Shown here: positions 27,185 through 36,965 of the stretch, piece after piece
How the letters are laid out: every line of letters starts with the position of its first letter
Numbering within the stretch: position 1 is the first letter of the stretch
NCBI RefSeq assembly: GCF_005222225.1
Contig: NZ_CP036536.1
Coordinates: forward strand, 1,326,001-1,390,000
Direction: 5' to 3'
DNA: 64,000 nucleotides
Origin: Salinimonas lutimaris
GTDB lineage: Bacteria; Pseudomonadota; Gammaproteobacteria; Enterobacterales; Alteromonadaceae
The notes under the pieces: model-generated
Told to the model about the DNA's origin: nothing
Database searches by the model: none
Seen by the model: only the letters and a program-made list of their open reading frames with translations
Made by a program: the position numbers and the translations under genes

Positions 27185-27523
27185 ATGAGCTTTTTTATTT
27201 CTGATGCACATGCACAGGCTGCGGGTGGCGCTCAACAGGGCGGCGGTATTGAAATGCTGATCATGCTTGGCGTGTTTGGTCTGATTTTCTACTTTCTACT
27301 GTACCGTCCACAAGCTAAGCGTGTAAAAGAACATAAAGCCCTGGTAGAGTCGCTGAGCAAAGGTGATGAAGTACTGACCCAGGGTGGTCTGGTAGGTCGC
27401 ATCACTAAAGTGAGCGAAGAGAAGGACTTCATCGAAATCGCCCTGAATGACACCAACAACATTGTTGTTCAAAAGTCATCGGTTACCGCTGTGCTGCCTA
27501 AAGGCACAATGAAAGCAATCTAA
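27185..27523 (+). CDS. yajC: Preprotein translocase subunit YajC
   Basis: A 112-residue single-pass membrane protein that associates with SecDF to support protein export. One hydrophobic helix (about 20-38, [20 protein letters not shown]) is followed by the conserved [27 protein letters not shown] segment. AGAGGAAAACT precedes the ATG as ribosome binding site. It starts 23 bases after tgt and 59 bases before secD, in the usual order. Confidence 0.96.
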   Translation: MSFFISDAHAQAAGGAQQGGGIEMLIMLGVFGLIFYFLLYRPQAKRVKEHKALVESLSKGDEVLTQGGLVGRITKVSEEKDFIEIALNDTNNIVVQKSSVTAVLPKGTMKAI

Positions 27524-27582
27524 AAGTTCTACGCCGGGGCCGGAATTCTGTGTTCCGGCGTCCGGCAAAAAGGAATTTGTCC

Positions 27583-29427
27583 GTGTTAAATAAGAACTCT
27601 GTCTGGAAGGTACTGATCGCACTCCTGTTCGTGGGTCTGTGTGCTCTGTATGCACTTCCGAACCTGTACGGTGAAGACAATGCCGTGCAAATATCCGCTG
27701 GTCGTAACGCTGAAGTTACTGAGCAGATGGTCAGTCAGGTAGAGCAAACGCTGGCTGCCAACGAGATTGATCCAAAACGAATCGAATTTGAAGAGGGCCA
27801 GATTCTGGTGCGTCTGACCGGTTCTGAAGATCAGCTTAAAGCCCGCGAAATGCTGGAAAAAGCCTTAGGCAGCGATTATGTCGTGGCCATGAACCTGGCT
27901 GCTGATACCCCGCAATGGCTGGAAGACCTGAGTGCAACGCCAATGAAACTGGGTCTGGATTTGCGTGGTGGTGTGCACTTTCTGATGGAAGTGGACATGA
28001 GCGAAGCTATTGATAAATCACTGGAAGATGCCGAAGGTGATTTTCGTACCGCACTACGTGAAGAAAAACTACGCTATCGCACCGTCACCCAGCGTGATAA
28101 CTATATCGACATCATTTTTCGCGACCAGGACACTCTGGACAGCGCGAAATTCTTTTTGCGTAACCGCAACCGGGATCTTGAATATTCAGAACCAGGCAAC
28201 CTGACACTACGGGCGACTTTCTCTGAAACCAAACTTAAAGAAATCCGCGATTATGCGGTAAAGCAGAATATTACCATTCTGCGTAACCGGGTTAACCAGC
28301 TGGGTGTTGCCGAGCCACTGATTCAAAAGCAGGGCGCTGATCGCATTGTGGTGCAGTTGCCAGGTGTTCAGGATACGGCTCGGGCCAAAGAAATTCTTAA
28401 TGCGACAGCTACGCTGGAGTTTCGTCTGGTTGACCAGGATAACGATGTTCGCGACGCTGTTGCCGGTCGTGTACCACCTGGGTCTCAGTTAATTGAAGAC
28501 AAAAATGGTCGTCCGCAATTGCTGGAAAAGCGGGTGATGCTAACCGGTAACCATATTATTGATGCTAACAACAGTGTTGATGAATACGGTATCCCTCAGG
28601 TAAACATTTCTCTGGACTCTGAAGGCGGTAATAAGATGTCGCGCGGTACGCGCGGTAATATCGGCAGCCCGATGGCCACGGTGTTTATTGAATATAAAGC
28701 AACCGGTGAGAAAAACGATCAGGGCAAGCTTGTTTTTGAAAAGCATGAACAGGTTATCTCTGTGGCCACCATTCAGGCTCAGCTGGGTAGCAGCTTCCGT
28801 ATCACCGGGCTGGACTCGCCTAAAGAAGCCCGCGACCTGGCGCTGTTGTTACGGGCCGGTGCTTTGATTGCACCTATTCAGATTGTGGAAGAGCGCACTG
28901 TAGGTCCAAGCCTGGGTCAGGAAAATATTGAACTGGGTATGCAGGCGATTGTTTATGGTCTGGCCGCCGTGCTGCTGTTCATGCTGATTTACTACAAGGC
29001 ATTTGGGATTGTGGCCAACGTTGCGCTGGCGTCTAACCTGGTGATGATTGTTGGTATTATGTCGATGATCCCGGGCGCTACCCTGACCTTACCGGGTATG
29101 GCGGGGATTGTACTGACCGTAGGTATGGCGGTTGATGCCAACGTGCTGATTTTCGAGCGTATTCGTGAAGAATTGCGTGAGGGCAGAAGTCCGCAGCAAG
29201 CTATTCATATGGGCTACGACAGTGCATTTTCTACCATTTTAGATGCCAACGTGACGACCTTTATCGCCGGATTGATTCTGTTTGCTGTGGGAACCGGTCC
29301 CATCAAAGGCTTCTCAATCACACTGATGATTGGTATTGCAACATCCATGTTCACTGCAATCTTACTAACCCGCATTATCGTTAATGCTGTGTGGGGTGGT
29401 CGGAAAGTGAAGAAATTGGCGATTTAA
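27583..29427 (+). CDS. secD: Protein translocase subunit SecD
   Basis: A 614-residue SecD, part of the proton-driven SecDF complex that pulls secreted proteins out of SecYEG on the periplasmic side. An N-terminal helix ([30 protein letters not shown]) is followed by the large periplasmic domain, including [16 protein letters not shown], and five C-terminal helices with [22 protein letters not shown]. The start is GTG at 27583: AAGGA is about 10 bases upstream and the protein then begins VLNKNS like E. coli MLNRYP. The longer GTG at 27550 lacks support. secF follows after 10 bases. Confidence 0.96.
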   Translation: MLNKNSVWKVLIALLFVGLCALYALPNLYGEDNAVQISAGRNAEVTEQMVSQVEQTLAANEIDPKRIEFEEGQILVRLTGSEDQLKAREMLEKALGSDYVVAMNLAADTPQWLEDLSATPMKLGLDLRGGVHFLMEVDMSEAIDKSLEDAEGDFRTALREEKLRYRTVTQRDNYIDIIFRDQDTLDSAKFFLRNRNRDLEYSEPGNLTLRATFSETKLKEIRDYAVKQNITILRNRVNQLGVAEPLIQKQGADRIVVQLPGVQDTARAKEILNATATLEFRLVDQDNDVRDAVAGRVPPGSQLIEDKNGRPQLLEKRVMLTGNHIIDANNSVDEYGIPQVNISLDSEGGNKMSRGTRGNIGSPMATVFIEYKATGEKNDQGKLVFEKHEQVISVATIQAQLGSSFRITGLDSPKEARDLALLLRAGALIAPIQIVEERTVGPSLGQENIELGMQAIVYGLAAVLLFMLIYYKAFGIVANVALASNLVMIVGIMSMIPGATLTLPGMAGIVLTVGMAVDANVLIFERIREELREGRSPQQAIHMGYDSAFSTILDANVTTFIAGLILFAVGTGPIKGFSITLMIGIATSMFTAILLTRIIVNAVWGGRKVKKLAI

Positions 29428-29437
29428 GGAGAAGACG

Positions 29438-30379
29438 ATGCGTTTAATTAATCTGTCTGGCGACGTCAATTTCATGCGCCTGCGCATACCGGCGCTGGTG
29501 CTATCGACCTTGCTTATTATTGGCTCAATTGTGTCGCTGGCGACCAACAGTCTGAACTGGGGCCTGGATTTTACCGGCGGGACGCTGATTGAAGTGGGCT
29601 ATGACAAGCCGGCAAAACTGTCAGATATTCGCCGCCAGCTGACCAGCGCGGAATTTGAAGATGCTGTTGTGCAAAACTTTGGTTCCAGCGAAGATGTGCT
29701 GATTCGTATTGCTCCCCGTGATGGTGTGAAATCAAATGTGATTGGCGATCAGGTTCTCGCGGCGCTTCGCGCTGGGGGTGATAATGTGGAAATGCGCCGG
29801 ATTGAGTTTGTTGGTCCTAACGTGGGCGAAGAACTGACTGAGCAGGGTGGCCTGGCCATGCTGACTGCACTGTTGTGCATTCTGGTGTATGTTGCCATGC
29901 GATTCGAGTGGCGTTTTGCTCTGGGGTCAGTATCAGCCCTGGCACATGATGTGATTCTGACTCTTGGCCTGTTCTCAGTGCTACAGCTTGAGTTTGACCT
30001 GACCGTACTGGCAGCGGTGCTGGCGGTGATTGGTTACTCGCTTAACGACACCATTGTTGTATGTGACCGTATTCGCGAGAACTTCCGCAAGATTCGTAAA
30101 AGCGAGCCTACCGGCATTGTGAATACCTCGCTGACGCAAACGCTAAACCGAACCATCATTACCTCGCTAACGACCATTTTGGTACTGATTGCGCTGTTCT
30201 ATAAAGGTGGTGCACTGATTCACGGGTTTGCTACAGCCCTGCTGTTTGGTGTGATTATCGGTACTTACTCATCAATCTACATTGCCAGTTCTGTTGCGCT
30301 GGCACTGGGTATCAGTAAAGAAGATTTGATGCCGCCACAGATTGAAAAAGAAGGTGCTGATCAGGACTCACTGATGTAA
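29438..30379 (+). CDS. secF: Protein translocase subunit SecF
   Basis: A 313-residue SecF, partner of SecD. The N-terminal helix is near 15-37, followed by LNWGLDFTGGTLIEVGY, periplasmic loop, and five C-terminal helices with AVLAVIGYSLNDTIVVCDRIRENFR and LTQTLNRTIITSLTTILVLIALF, all family signatures. AAGGAGAAGACG precedes the ATG as a strong ribosome binding site. It closes the queA-tgt-yajC-secDF run and is followed by a strong terminator. Confidence 0.97.
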   Translation: MRLINLSGDVNFMRLRIPALVLSTLLIIGSIVSLATNSLNWGLDFTGGTLIEVGYDKPAKLSDIRRQLTSAEFEDAVVQNFGSSEDVLIRIAPRDGVKSNVIGDQVLAALRAGGDNVEMRRIEFVGPNVGEELTEQGGLAMLTALLCILVYVAMRFEWRFALGSVSALAHDVILTLGLFSVLQLEFDLTVLAAVLAVIGYSLNDTIVVCDRIRENFRKIRKSEPTGIVNTSLTQTLNRTIITSLTTILVLIALFYKGGALIHGFATALLFGVIIGTYSSIYIASSVALALGISKEDLMPPQIEKEGADQDSLM

Positions 30380-30396
30380 GCCAACTGACACTGACT

Positions 30397-30426
30397 AAAA
30401 GCCGCTGTGAACAGCGGCTTTTTTTT
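30397..30426 (+). terminator. Terminator after secF
   Basis: AAAAGCCGCTG-TGAA-CAGCGGCTTTTTTTT, an 11-bp stem with T8, 17 bases after the secF stop. Confidence 0.93.
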
Positions 30427-30506
30427 ATCTGAAATCTTTTATCAATGATTAAACTCAATTAACCATGGTGCGTAGGCAACAATGAAGAGATCATCTGGAG
30501 CCTGTT

Positions 30507-30755
30507 ATGTTTTGCAAAGCCATTCCAACTCACACCGCCACCCTTATCGCTGACGATAAAAAACTGGGAAATTTTGATGCCACTTTGAATGATAAACACC
30601 TGTCTGTCTGGGCTGATCCCAAAATAGTTAAGCCTTATAAAGAGGTAAAAGTGTGTTTAAGCCACGGGGTTCGCTTCACCGTACCGGTATCTGAGGTAAA
30701 GTGTAATAAAGCGATGTTGGTAGAGCCTGATAGTCTGGAGTTTGTTTTAAGCTGA
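30507..30755 (+). CDS. Small protein of unknown function
   Basis: An 82-residue open frame with GGAG 7 bases before its ATG and a normal codon pattern for this genome. The translation (MFCKAIPTHTATLIADDKK...VEPDSLEFVLS) has no signal peptide or membrane helix. It contains beta-like stretches (FDATLNDKHLSVWAD, GVRFTVPVSEV) and three cysteines. I do not recognise a family. It is isolated between the secF terminator and repeat array B, and the array begins about 15 bases after its stop. It could be a real orphan protein or a chance frame. Confidence 0.5.
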   Translation: MFCKAIPTHTATLIADDKKLGNFDATLNDKHLSVWADPKIVKPYKEVKVCLSHGVRFTVPVSEVKCNKAMLVEPDSLEFVLS

Positions 30756-30770
30756 GGGTTTTGAAATCAT

Positions 30771-32350
30771 CCGTCGTCCCGTAAGGCCGCAGGCCTATAA
30801 GGGATCTTTATAATAACCCGTCGTCCCGTAAGGCCGAAGGCCTATACGGGATCTCGTGAACAGTCTGGCTCATTTAAAACAACCACTGAATAACGTTAGC
30901 CATGTACCCAGGGAGAGCCCTGATACCGCTTCGCGGTTCAGGGACGACGGTAGGGGCAAAGTCACGGGCATCTTTTTAATAACCCGTCGTCCCGTAAGGC
31001 CGAAGGCCTATACGGGATCTCGTGAACAGTCTGGCTCATCTAAAACAACCTCTGAATAATGTTAGCCATGTACCCAAGGAGATCCCTGATACCGCTTTGC
31101 GGTTCAGGGACGACGGTAGGGGGGCAAAGTCTCGGGCATCTTTTTAATAACCCGTCGTCCCGTAAGGCCGCGGGCCTATACGGGATCTCGTGAACAGTCT
31201 GGCTCATCTAAAAAACCACTGAATAACGTTAGCCATGTACCCAGGGAGATCCCTGATATCGCTTCGCGATTCGGGAACGACGGTAGGGGCAAAGTCACAG
31301 GCATCTTTTTAATAACCCGTCGTCCCGTAAGGCCGAAGGCCTATACGGGATCTCGTGAACAGTCTGGCTCATCTACAACAACCACTGAATAATGTTAGCC
31401 ATGTACCCAGGGAGATCCCTGATACCGCTTCGCAGTTCAGGGACGACGATGGGGCAAAGTCACGGGCATCTTTTTAATAACCCGTCGTCCCGTCGTCCCG
31501 TAAGGCCGCAGGCCTATACGGGATCTCGTGAACAGTCTGGCTCATCTACAACAACCATTGAATAACGTTAGCCATATACCCAAGGAGATCCCTGATACCG
31601 CTTCGCGGTTCAGGGACGACGGTAGGGGGCAAAGTCCTGAGTATTATTGTTATACCGCTACGCGATTCGGGAACGACGGTAGGGGCAAAGTCACTGGCAT
31701 CTTTTTAATAACCCGTCGTCCCGTAAGGCCGAAGGCCTATACGGGATCTCGTGAACAGTCTGGCTCATCTACAACAACCACTGAATAACGTTAGCCACGT
31801 ACCCAAGGAGATCCCTGATACCGCTTCGCGGTTCAGGGACGACGGTAGGGGGGTAAAGTTACGGGCATCTTTTTAATAACCCGTCGTCCCGTAAGGCCGA
31901 AGGCCTATACGGGATCTCGTGAACAGTCTGGCTCATTTAAAACAACCACTGAATAACGTTAGCCATGTACCCAAGGAGATCCCTGATACCGCTTCGCGGT
32001 TCAGGGACGACGATAGGGGGCAAAGTCCTGAGTATTATTGTTATACCGCTACGCGGTTCAGGGACGACGGTAGGGGGGCAAAGTCACGGGCATCTTTTTA
32101 ATAACCCGTGGTCCCGTAAGGCCGAAGGCCTATACGGGATCTCGTGAACAGTCTGGCTCATTTGAAACAACCACTGAATAACGTTAGCCACGTACCCAGG
32201 GAGATCCCTGATACCGCTTCGCGGTTCAGGGATGACAATAAGGGGAAGTCGTCTCGAGTATGGTCTTCATACCGCTACGCGGTGCAGGGACGACGATGGG
32301 GGTAAAAGTAGTCCCGGCACAATCGTTGTAGTGCCCGGCCGTTCAGGGGG
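30771..32350. repeat. Palindromic repeat array B (about nine 165-168-bp units)
   Basis: GTCGTCCCGTAAGGCC starts at 30773, 30820, 30986, 31154, 31319, 31492 (with a duplicated CGTCGTCC at 31484), 31715, 31883 and 32108 (GTGGTCCC). Typical spacing is 165-168 bases. Two units are about 57 bases longer because of an extra module (TATTATTGTTATACCGCTACGCG...) at about 31637-31690 and 32030-32085. Each unit holds two hairpins facing each other: GTCGTCCC-GTA-AGGCC-GAA-GGCCT...GGGATCTC, a linker containing CAGTCTGGCTCAT and AACGTTAGCCATGTACCCA, then GAGATCCC-TGATACCGC-TTC-GCGGTTCA-GGGACGAC. No gene is seen; the open frames merely repeat with the units. Confidence 0.92.
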
Positions 32351-32370
32351 ATCTTTAAACTGTTAAAAAC

Positions 32371-32395
32371 AAAAAAAAGCGGCCGAAGCCGCTTT
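32371..32395 (-). terminator. Terminator of suhB
   Basis: AGCGGC-CGAA-GCCGCTT stem-loop with an A8 run on the left, so it reads as hairpin plus T8 on the - strand. It lies between array B and the suhB stop. Confidence 0.85.
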
Positions 32396-32420
32396 ATCAT
32401 TACGTTAACTATTTCAGGTA

Positions 32421-33197
32421 TTACTTAAGGTGTTTGACCAGAGCCTGAACAACCTTCGGGCTACCAGCAACAATCTCACCTTTATGCAGAGGGTCGTTGC
32501 CGCCCTGGAAGTCTGTGGCCAGTGCACCGGATTCGCGAACCAGTAGCTCACCAGCAGCAATATCCCATGCTTTAACACCGCGCTCCCAGTAACCATCGTG
32601 ACGACCGGCCGCTACATAAGCCAGATCCAGTGCAGCAGAACCTGCACGACGGATATCGCCACATTCGTGGAAAATTTTGTTCAGGCTTAATGCGTACTCG
32701 GCATAGGCAGTCTTGTTTTTAAACGGCAGGCCGGTGGCAAGAATTGAATTGGTCAGGTCCCGCGGCTTAGAAGCACGGATACGGTAGCCATTTAGCTGTG
32801 CACCCTGACCCCGGCTGGCGGTAAACAGTTCGCCACGGATAGGATCAAACACTACAGCCTGATCAAGACGGCCTTTGTGCAGCAAAGCAATAGAAACGGC
32901 AAAATGAGGAATGCCTTTGATAAAATTGGTGGTGCCATCAAGCGGATCGATAATCCACTGGAAGTCGCTATCCGAGCCTTCGGTTGTTCCGCTTTCTTCA
33001 CCTAAGAAGCTGTGATCAGGATATGACTGACGAATTTTTTCGATGATCGCCCGTTCTGCTTCCCTGTCGATTTGCGTCACAAAATCATTCGCGCCTTTGG
33101 CTTCAAGCTGAAGATCATCCCGTTTTTCAAAGCCACGAATAATAACAGTACCAGCAGCACGCGCAGCGCGCACCGCAATATTTAGCATCGGATGCAT
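32421..33197 (-). CDS. suhB: Inositol-1-monophosphatase
   Basis: A 258-residue inositol monophosphatase family protein. Metal-binding motifs are visible: GEESG in FLGEESGTTEG, the signature WIIDPLDGTTNFIKGIPHFAVSIAL and WDIAAGELLVRESGA. SuhB dephosphorylates inositol phosphates and in E. coli also assists rRNA transcription antitermination. I take the start at 33197 (MHPMLNIAVRAARAAG, matching family starts, GGTGG upstream), not the longer frame to 33284. It is divergent from trmJ, a conserved arrangement in this group of bacteria. Confidence 0.95.
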   Translation of the reverse strand: MHPMLNIAVRAARAAGTVIIRGFEKRDDLQLEAKGANDFVTQIDREAERAIIEKIRQSYPDHSFLGEESGTTEGSDSDFQWIIDPLDGTTNFIKGIPHFAVSIALLHKGRLDQAVVFDPIRGELFTASRGQGAQLNGYRIRASKPRDLTNSILATGLPFKNKTAYAEYALSLNKIFHECGDIRRAGSAALDLAYVAAGRHDGYWERGVKAWDIAAGELLVRESGALATDFQGGNDPLHKGEIVAGSPKVVQALVKHLK

Positions 33198-33382
33198 AGA
33201 TAAACCACCAATTGTAAAAGACCAGAGAGCTACCGGCAGATGCCCATAGCTGTAAAAACGCGCGAAGTGTACCTGCCGACACACTATTATGCAATCGCAG
33301 TGTTGCTTAAGTACATTGCAAAATAGCCATCTAGAGCTCTACTGTGCTACTATGGCGCCAAATTGTTCGACGATAGAAACAC

Positions 33383-34102
33383 ATGCTGGAAAATATTCGC
33401 GTTGTCCTGGTTAACACATCTCACACCGGGAATATCGGCTCTGCAGCAAGAGCTATGAAAACGATGGGGCTGAGCCAGTTGTATCTGGTTGATCCGGTAC
33501 AGGCACCAGACGGTAAGTCCAGTGCGATGGCGGCCGGTGCCGGCGACGTACTGGGAAATGCCGTAACCGTGGCCAGCCTGGAAGAAGCCGTATCTGATTG
33601 TGGTCTGGTAGTAGGAACATCAGCCCGTTCCCGTACCCACTCCTGGCCCATGCTGGAACCGCGTGAGTGCGGTGAGAAAATGATCAGCGAAGTGCCCAAG
33701 TATCCGGTTGCGCTGGTCTTTGGCCGTGAAAATAATGGCCTGACAAACGAAGAACTGCAGCAGTGCCATTATCATGTCTGCATTCCGGCCAATCCTGAAT
33801 ACAGTTCACTGAACCTGGCGATGGCGGTGCAAACATTAAGCTACGAAGTCAGAATGGCGTGGCTTAATCAGGAGCGCATTGCTGAAACAGAAGCCGAGTA
33901 TCCGCTTAACGATGAACTGGAACGATTCTACGATCATCTGGAGTCCACGCTTCAGGGCACCAATTTTATTGTGAAGAATCACCCCGGCCAGGTCATGACT
34001 AAGCTACGCCGGTTATTCAACCGGGCGCGTCCTGAATCTGCTGAGCTGAATATCCTGCGCGGTATTCTGTCTTCTATCGATAAGGCTGCAGGTAAAAAGT
34101 AG
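33383..34102 (+). CDS. trmJ: tRNA (cytidine/uridine-2'-O-)-methyltransferase TrmJ
   Basis: A 239-residue SPOUT-class methyltransferase that modifies the 2'-OH of residue 32 in tRNA anticodon loops using SAM. The trefoil-knot motifs are visible: [23 protein letters not shown] at the N-terminus, [23 protein letters not shown], and the SAM-loop sequence [22 protein letters not shown]. It is divergent from suhB and starts the trmJ-cysE pair, with cysE beginning 8 bases after its stop. Confidence 0.96.
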   Translation: MLENIRVVLVNTSHTGNIGSAARAMKTMGLSQLYLVDPVQAPDGKSSAMAAGAGDVLGNAVTVASLEEAVSDCGLVVGTSARSRTHSWPMLEPRECGEKMISEVPKYPVALVFGRENNGLTNEELQQCHYHVCIPANPEYSSLNLAMAVQTLSYEVRMAWLNQERIAETEAEYPLNDELERFYDHLESTLQGTNFIVKNHPGQVMTKLRRLFNRARPESAELNILRGILSSIDKAAGKK

Positions 34103-34109
34103 GGCAGGC

Positions 34110-34937
34110 ATGTTTGAACGAATAAAAGACGACATAAACGGCGTATTTCACCGGGACCCGGCAGCCCGCAACACTTTTGAGGTGCTGACCAATTATCCGG
34201 GCTTACATGCTATCTGGATTCACCGCCTCAGCCACCGTTTGTGGAAAGCCGATTTTAAATGGCTGGCCCGCTCTTTATCTACGTTCAGCCGCTGGCTTAC
34301 CGGCATTGAAATTCACCCGGGGGCAACCCTGGGGCGGCGCTTTTTTATTGACCATGGCATGGGTGTGGTTATTGGCGAGACCGCCGAAATTGGGGACGAT
34401 GTTACCCTGTACCATGGCGTGACCCTGGGCGGTACGTCCTGGCAGGCAGGAAAACGCCATCCGACATTGGCGAACAATGTGGTTATCGGGGCCGGCGCTA
34501 AAGTACTGGGTCCGATTACCATCGGCGAGGGCGCCAAGGTTGGCTCTAATTCTGTGGTGGTGAAAAGCGCACCGCCCGGTGCAACCGTGGTCGGTATTCC
34601 CGGTCGTATTGTTACCTCGACCATCACCCGCCAGGAAGCGGAAGAGAAAAACGACAAACGCCATAGCATTGCCCAAAAATACGGGTTTGACGCCTACGCG
34701 ATTTCACCCGACAACCCTGATCCGGTTGCCAACGCCATGGGCATCATGCTGGAGCATATGCACCAGATGGACCATAAAGTGGAAGAGTTATGCGGGGTTA
34801 TTCGTTCGCTGGGCGGGGATGTTTGCACTGATAACATTAACTCCCTGAGCAAAGAGGATTTTGCCAGCACCGGTATTGATCCGGTGGTACAGGAGCACAG
34901 CGACCCTCAGCAAGAGGCGTTTGATCCAAAAATCTGA
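34110..34937 (+). CDS. cysE: Serine O-acetyltransferase
   Basis: A 275-residue serine acetyltransferase making O-acetylserine, the carbon skeleton for cysteine. It is a left-handed beta-helix hexapeptide-repeat protein: [44 protein letters not shown] carries the catalytic His region, followed by [28 protein letters not shown]-terminal tail extends past the repeat, as usual for the regulatory tail. Position beside trmJ and iscR fits sulfur supply to Fe-S assembly. No terminator is obvious before the iscR promoter. Confidence 0.96.
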   Translation: MFERIKDDINGVFHRDPAARNTFEVLTNYPGLHAIWIHRLSHRLWKADFKWLARSLSTFSRWLTGIEIHPGATLGRRFFIDHGMGVVIGETAEIGDDVTLYHGVTLGGTSWQAGKRHPTLANNVVIGAGAKVLGPITIGEGAKVGSNSVVVKSAPPGATVVGIPGRIVTSTITRQEAEEKNDKRHSIAQKYGFDAYAISPDNPDPVANAMGIMLEHMHQMDHKVEELCGVIRSLGGDVCTDNINSLSKEDFASTGIDPVVQEHSDPQQEAFDPKI

Positions 34938-34952
34938 TTACGCCAATCGTTA

Positions 34953-34977
34953 ATACCTGAGTAAAGTATAGGGTTAA
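34953..34977 (+). promoter_or_regulatory. Weaker IscR-like box upstream of iscR
   Basis: Begins ATACCTGAGTAAAGTATAGG. The left half matches the IscR type 1 consensus ATASYYGACT with one or two changes; the right half is degraded. It abuts the stronger box at 34978-35002, like the multiple sites of the E. coli iscR promoter. Confidence 0.45.
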
Positions 34978-35002
34978 ATAGTTGACCATTTTACTCAGGC
35001 AT
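34978..35002 (+). promoter_or_regulatory. IscR type 1 binding site at the iscR promoter
   Basis: 25 bases starting ATAGTTGACC and ending TACTCAGGCAT. Compared with ATASYYGACTRWWWYAGTCRRSTAT, only about three positions differ. It overlaps TTGACC (34982-34987), a likely -35 element with AACAAT 17 bases downstream, so IscR would autorepress as in E. coli. Confidence 0.7.
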
Positions 35003-35039
35003 GGAACAATTCTGCCCACAACAAAGGGTAGGGGGACCT

Positions 35040-35519
35040 ATGAAATTAACGTCAAAAGGCCGCTATGCGGTAACCGCAATGCTGGATGTGGCCTTACATT
35101 CCACCCGTGGTCCGGTACCTCTGGCAGAGATCTCCGAACGACAGGAAATTTCACTTTCCTATCTTGAACAGCTTTTTTCCCGCTTACGTAAACAACAACT
35201 GGTTGACAGTGTACGTGGTCCGGGCGGTGGATACCTGCTGGGCCGTGCGGCGGCTGATATCGCCATTGGCGAAGTCATTCGGGCGGTGGATGAGTCTGTC
35301 GATGCTACCCGGTGCGCCGGACAGTCTGATTGTCAGGGCGGCGAACGTTGTCTGACCCACAGCTTATGGCAGGACTTAAGCGAACGCATTAATGTGTTTT
35401 TAAACGGCATCACCCTGGGCGAGTTAATGGCCCAGCGGGATGTGCAGGAAGTGGCGCAGCGCCAGGATAAAAACACGCTGGGCAAGGCCCAGGACATCAA
35501 AGTGAGCATACAGCTGTAA
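35040..35519 (+). CDS. iscR: Fe-S responsive regulator IscR (Rrf2 family)
   Basis: A 159-residue Rrf2-family regulator that binds a [2Fe-2S] cluster and represses or activates Fe-S biogenesis genes. It starts [21 protein letters not shown] as E. coli IscR does; the upstream in-frame ATG at 35001 lies inside the promoter, so 35040 is the start (GGGGGACC lies ahead). Three cysteines in [19 protein letters not shown] are the cluster ligands, with the conserved His. The stop codon overlaps the iscS start by one base. Two IscR-like boxes precede it. Confidence 0.96.
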   Translation: MKLTSKGRYAVTAMLDVALHSTRGPVPLAEISERQEISLSYLEQLFSRLRKQQLVDSVRGPGGGYLLGRAAADIAIGEVIRAVDESVDATRCAGQSDCQGGERCLTHSLWQDLSERINVFLNGITLGELMAQRDVQEVAQRQDKNTLGKAQDIKVSIQL

Positions 35520-36709
35520 TGAGTGATTTAAAGTTACCTGTTTATCTTGATTATGCAGCCACCACGCCGGTCGACCCGGCGGTGGCAGAGCAAATGATGC
35601 AGTGCCTGACGATGGACGGCACATTCGGCAATCCTGCCTCGCGGACCTATCGGTATGGCTGGATGGCGGAAGAAGCGGTCGATATTGCCCGTAATCAGGT
35701 GGCTGACCTGCTGCACTGCGATCCGCGTGAAATTGTCTTTACCTCCGGAGCGACAGAGTCAAATAACCTGGCGCTTAAAGGCGCAGCTCAGAGCTATCAG
35801 GATAATGGCCGTCACATTATCACTGTGGAAACCGAGCACAAAGCGGTGCTGGATACCTGCCAGTGGCTCGAAACACAAGGGTTTGATGTGACTTATCTGC
35901 CGGTAGACGAGCATGGCATGATAAGCCTTGAACAGCTTATTGAGGCCCGCCGGGATGACACTATCCTGGTTTCTGTGATGCACGTTAACAATGAAATTGG
36001 CGTGATTCAGGATATCGCCGGCATTGGCCAGTGGTGTCGTGAAAACAATATCATTTTTCATGTAGACGGCGCACAGAGTGTGGGCAAACTGCCGGTTAAT
36101 TTAAGCGAGTTGCCGGTAGATTTGTATTCGGTGTCGGCGCACAAATTTTATGGCCCGAAAGGCATTGGCGCGCTGTTTGTCAGACGCCGTCCGCGGGTGC
36201 GCATTGCTGAGCAAATCCATGGCGGCGGCCATGAACGGGGCATGCGCTCCGGTACTCTGGCAACCCATCAGATTGTTGGTCTGGGCGCTGCCTGTGAAGT
36301 GGCCGGACAGAAAATGACAGAAGAATCGCAGCGAATTCGTGCGTTGCGCGACCGTCTCTGGCAGGGCCTGAATGTGTTGGGCAACACCAAGTTAAACGGG
36401 CATCCTGAACAACGGGTTGCCGGTAACCTGAACATGAGCTTTGTCGGAGTTGATGGCGAAAGCCTGATGATGGCGCTCAACGATGTGGCGGTGTCTTCCG
36501 GCTCTGCCTGTACATCAGCCAGTCTGGAGCCATCTTACGTATTGCGCGCAATTGGCAATGATGCTGAAACTGCTCATAGCGGCATTCGTTTCAGTGTCGG
36601 GCGTTTTACCACCGAAGCTGAAATTGACCATACCATTAAAAAAGTGCAAGACGTGGTGACCCGTATGCTGGAAGCCAGACGCGGCAGCAGCGCCGGCGCC
36701 ACCGCGTAA
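35519..36709 (+). CDS. iscS: Cysteine desulfurase IscS (shortened C-terminal tail)
   Basis: A 396-residue PLP-dependent desulfurase supplying sulfur from cysteine. The start [20 protein letters not shown], the PLP lysine in [10 protein letters not shown] and the class I catalytic loop [19 protein letters not shown] are intact. After the final helix it ends [12 protein letters not shown]. coli IscS instead has about 20 further residues (SPLWEMYKQG...) implicated in IscU binding. No iscU follows. The start codon overlaps the iscR stop, so it is translationally linked to the regulator, and sufB begins 256 bases later behind a separate IscR-like box. Confidence 0.93.
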   Translation: MSDLKLPVYLDYAATTPVDPAVAEQMMQCLTMDGTFGNPASRTYRYGWMAEEAVDIARNQVADLLHCDPREIVFTSGATESNNLALKGAAQSYQDNGRHIITVETEHKAVLDTCQWLETQGFDVTYLPVDEHGMISLEQLIEARRDDTILVSVMHVNNEIGVIQDIAGIGQWCRENNIIFHVDGAQSVGKLPVNLSELPVDLYSVSAHKFYGPKGIGALFVRRRPRVRIAEQIHGGGHERGMRSGTLATHQIVGLGAACEVAGQKMTEESQRIRALRDRLWQGLNVLGNTKLNGHPEQRVAGNLNMSFVGVDGESLMMALNDVAVSSGSACTSASLEPSYVLRAIGNDAETAHSGIRFSVGRFTTEAEIDHTIKKVQDVVTRMLEARRGSSAGATA

Positions 36710-36818
36710 GTCCCCGTTTTGCGTTGAATAATGCAGGGCTTTCGGGCATGATCCGCGGCACTTTTTTCACGACTTAAACGGCACGGACTGCTGTTAAGCG
36801 GGCGTGCAGCCCGTCTGA

Positions 36819-36843
36819 ATTCTTGAGTGAAATACTCAGGTAT
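36819..36843 (+). promoter_or_regulatory. IscR type 1 box upstream of sufB
   Basis: 25 bases starting ATTCTTGAGTGAAA and ending ACTCAGGTAT, a near match to the type 1 consensus with both half-sites well conserved. A candidate -10 (TATACA, 36844-36849) follows directly, so the suf genes probably have their own IscR-controlled promoter. The rest of the 36710-36965 gap shows no gene. Confidence 0.7.
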
Positions 36844-36965
36844 TATACAATTGAGCACAAATTAAGTAGCAGAACAGCAGGGTAACTGCGCAGATGTGGG
36901 GCAAGACCGTCATGGCCTCATTATCGGGTGTTCTGCCATGACAGGCAAACGAGTGAGATCCAAAC

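Noticed and set aside
30856..32101. Near-identical open frames of 60-86 codons (MNSLAHLKQPLNN...) in array B
   Set aside because: They begin at the same place in successive palindromic units and end at varied points. DNA hairpins explain the conservation, not protein selection.
30771..32350. CRISPR array
   Set aside because: Units are palindromic mosaics of 165-225 bases with conserved linkers. There are no short direct repeats with unique spacers and no cas genes.
36710..36965. A missing iscU or small gene between iscS and sufB
   Set aside because: No frame of suitable length with an IscU-like cysteine pattern is present; the gap holds an IscR-like box and promoter instead.
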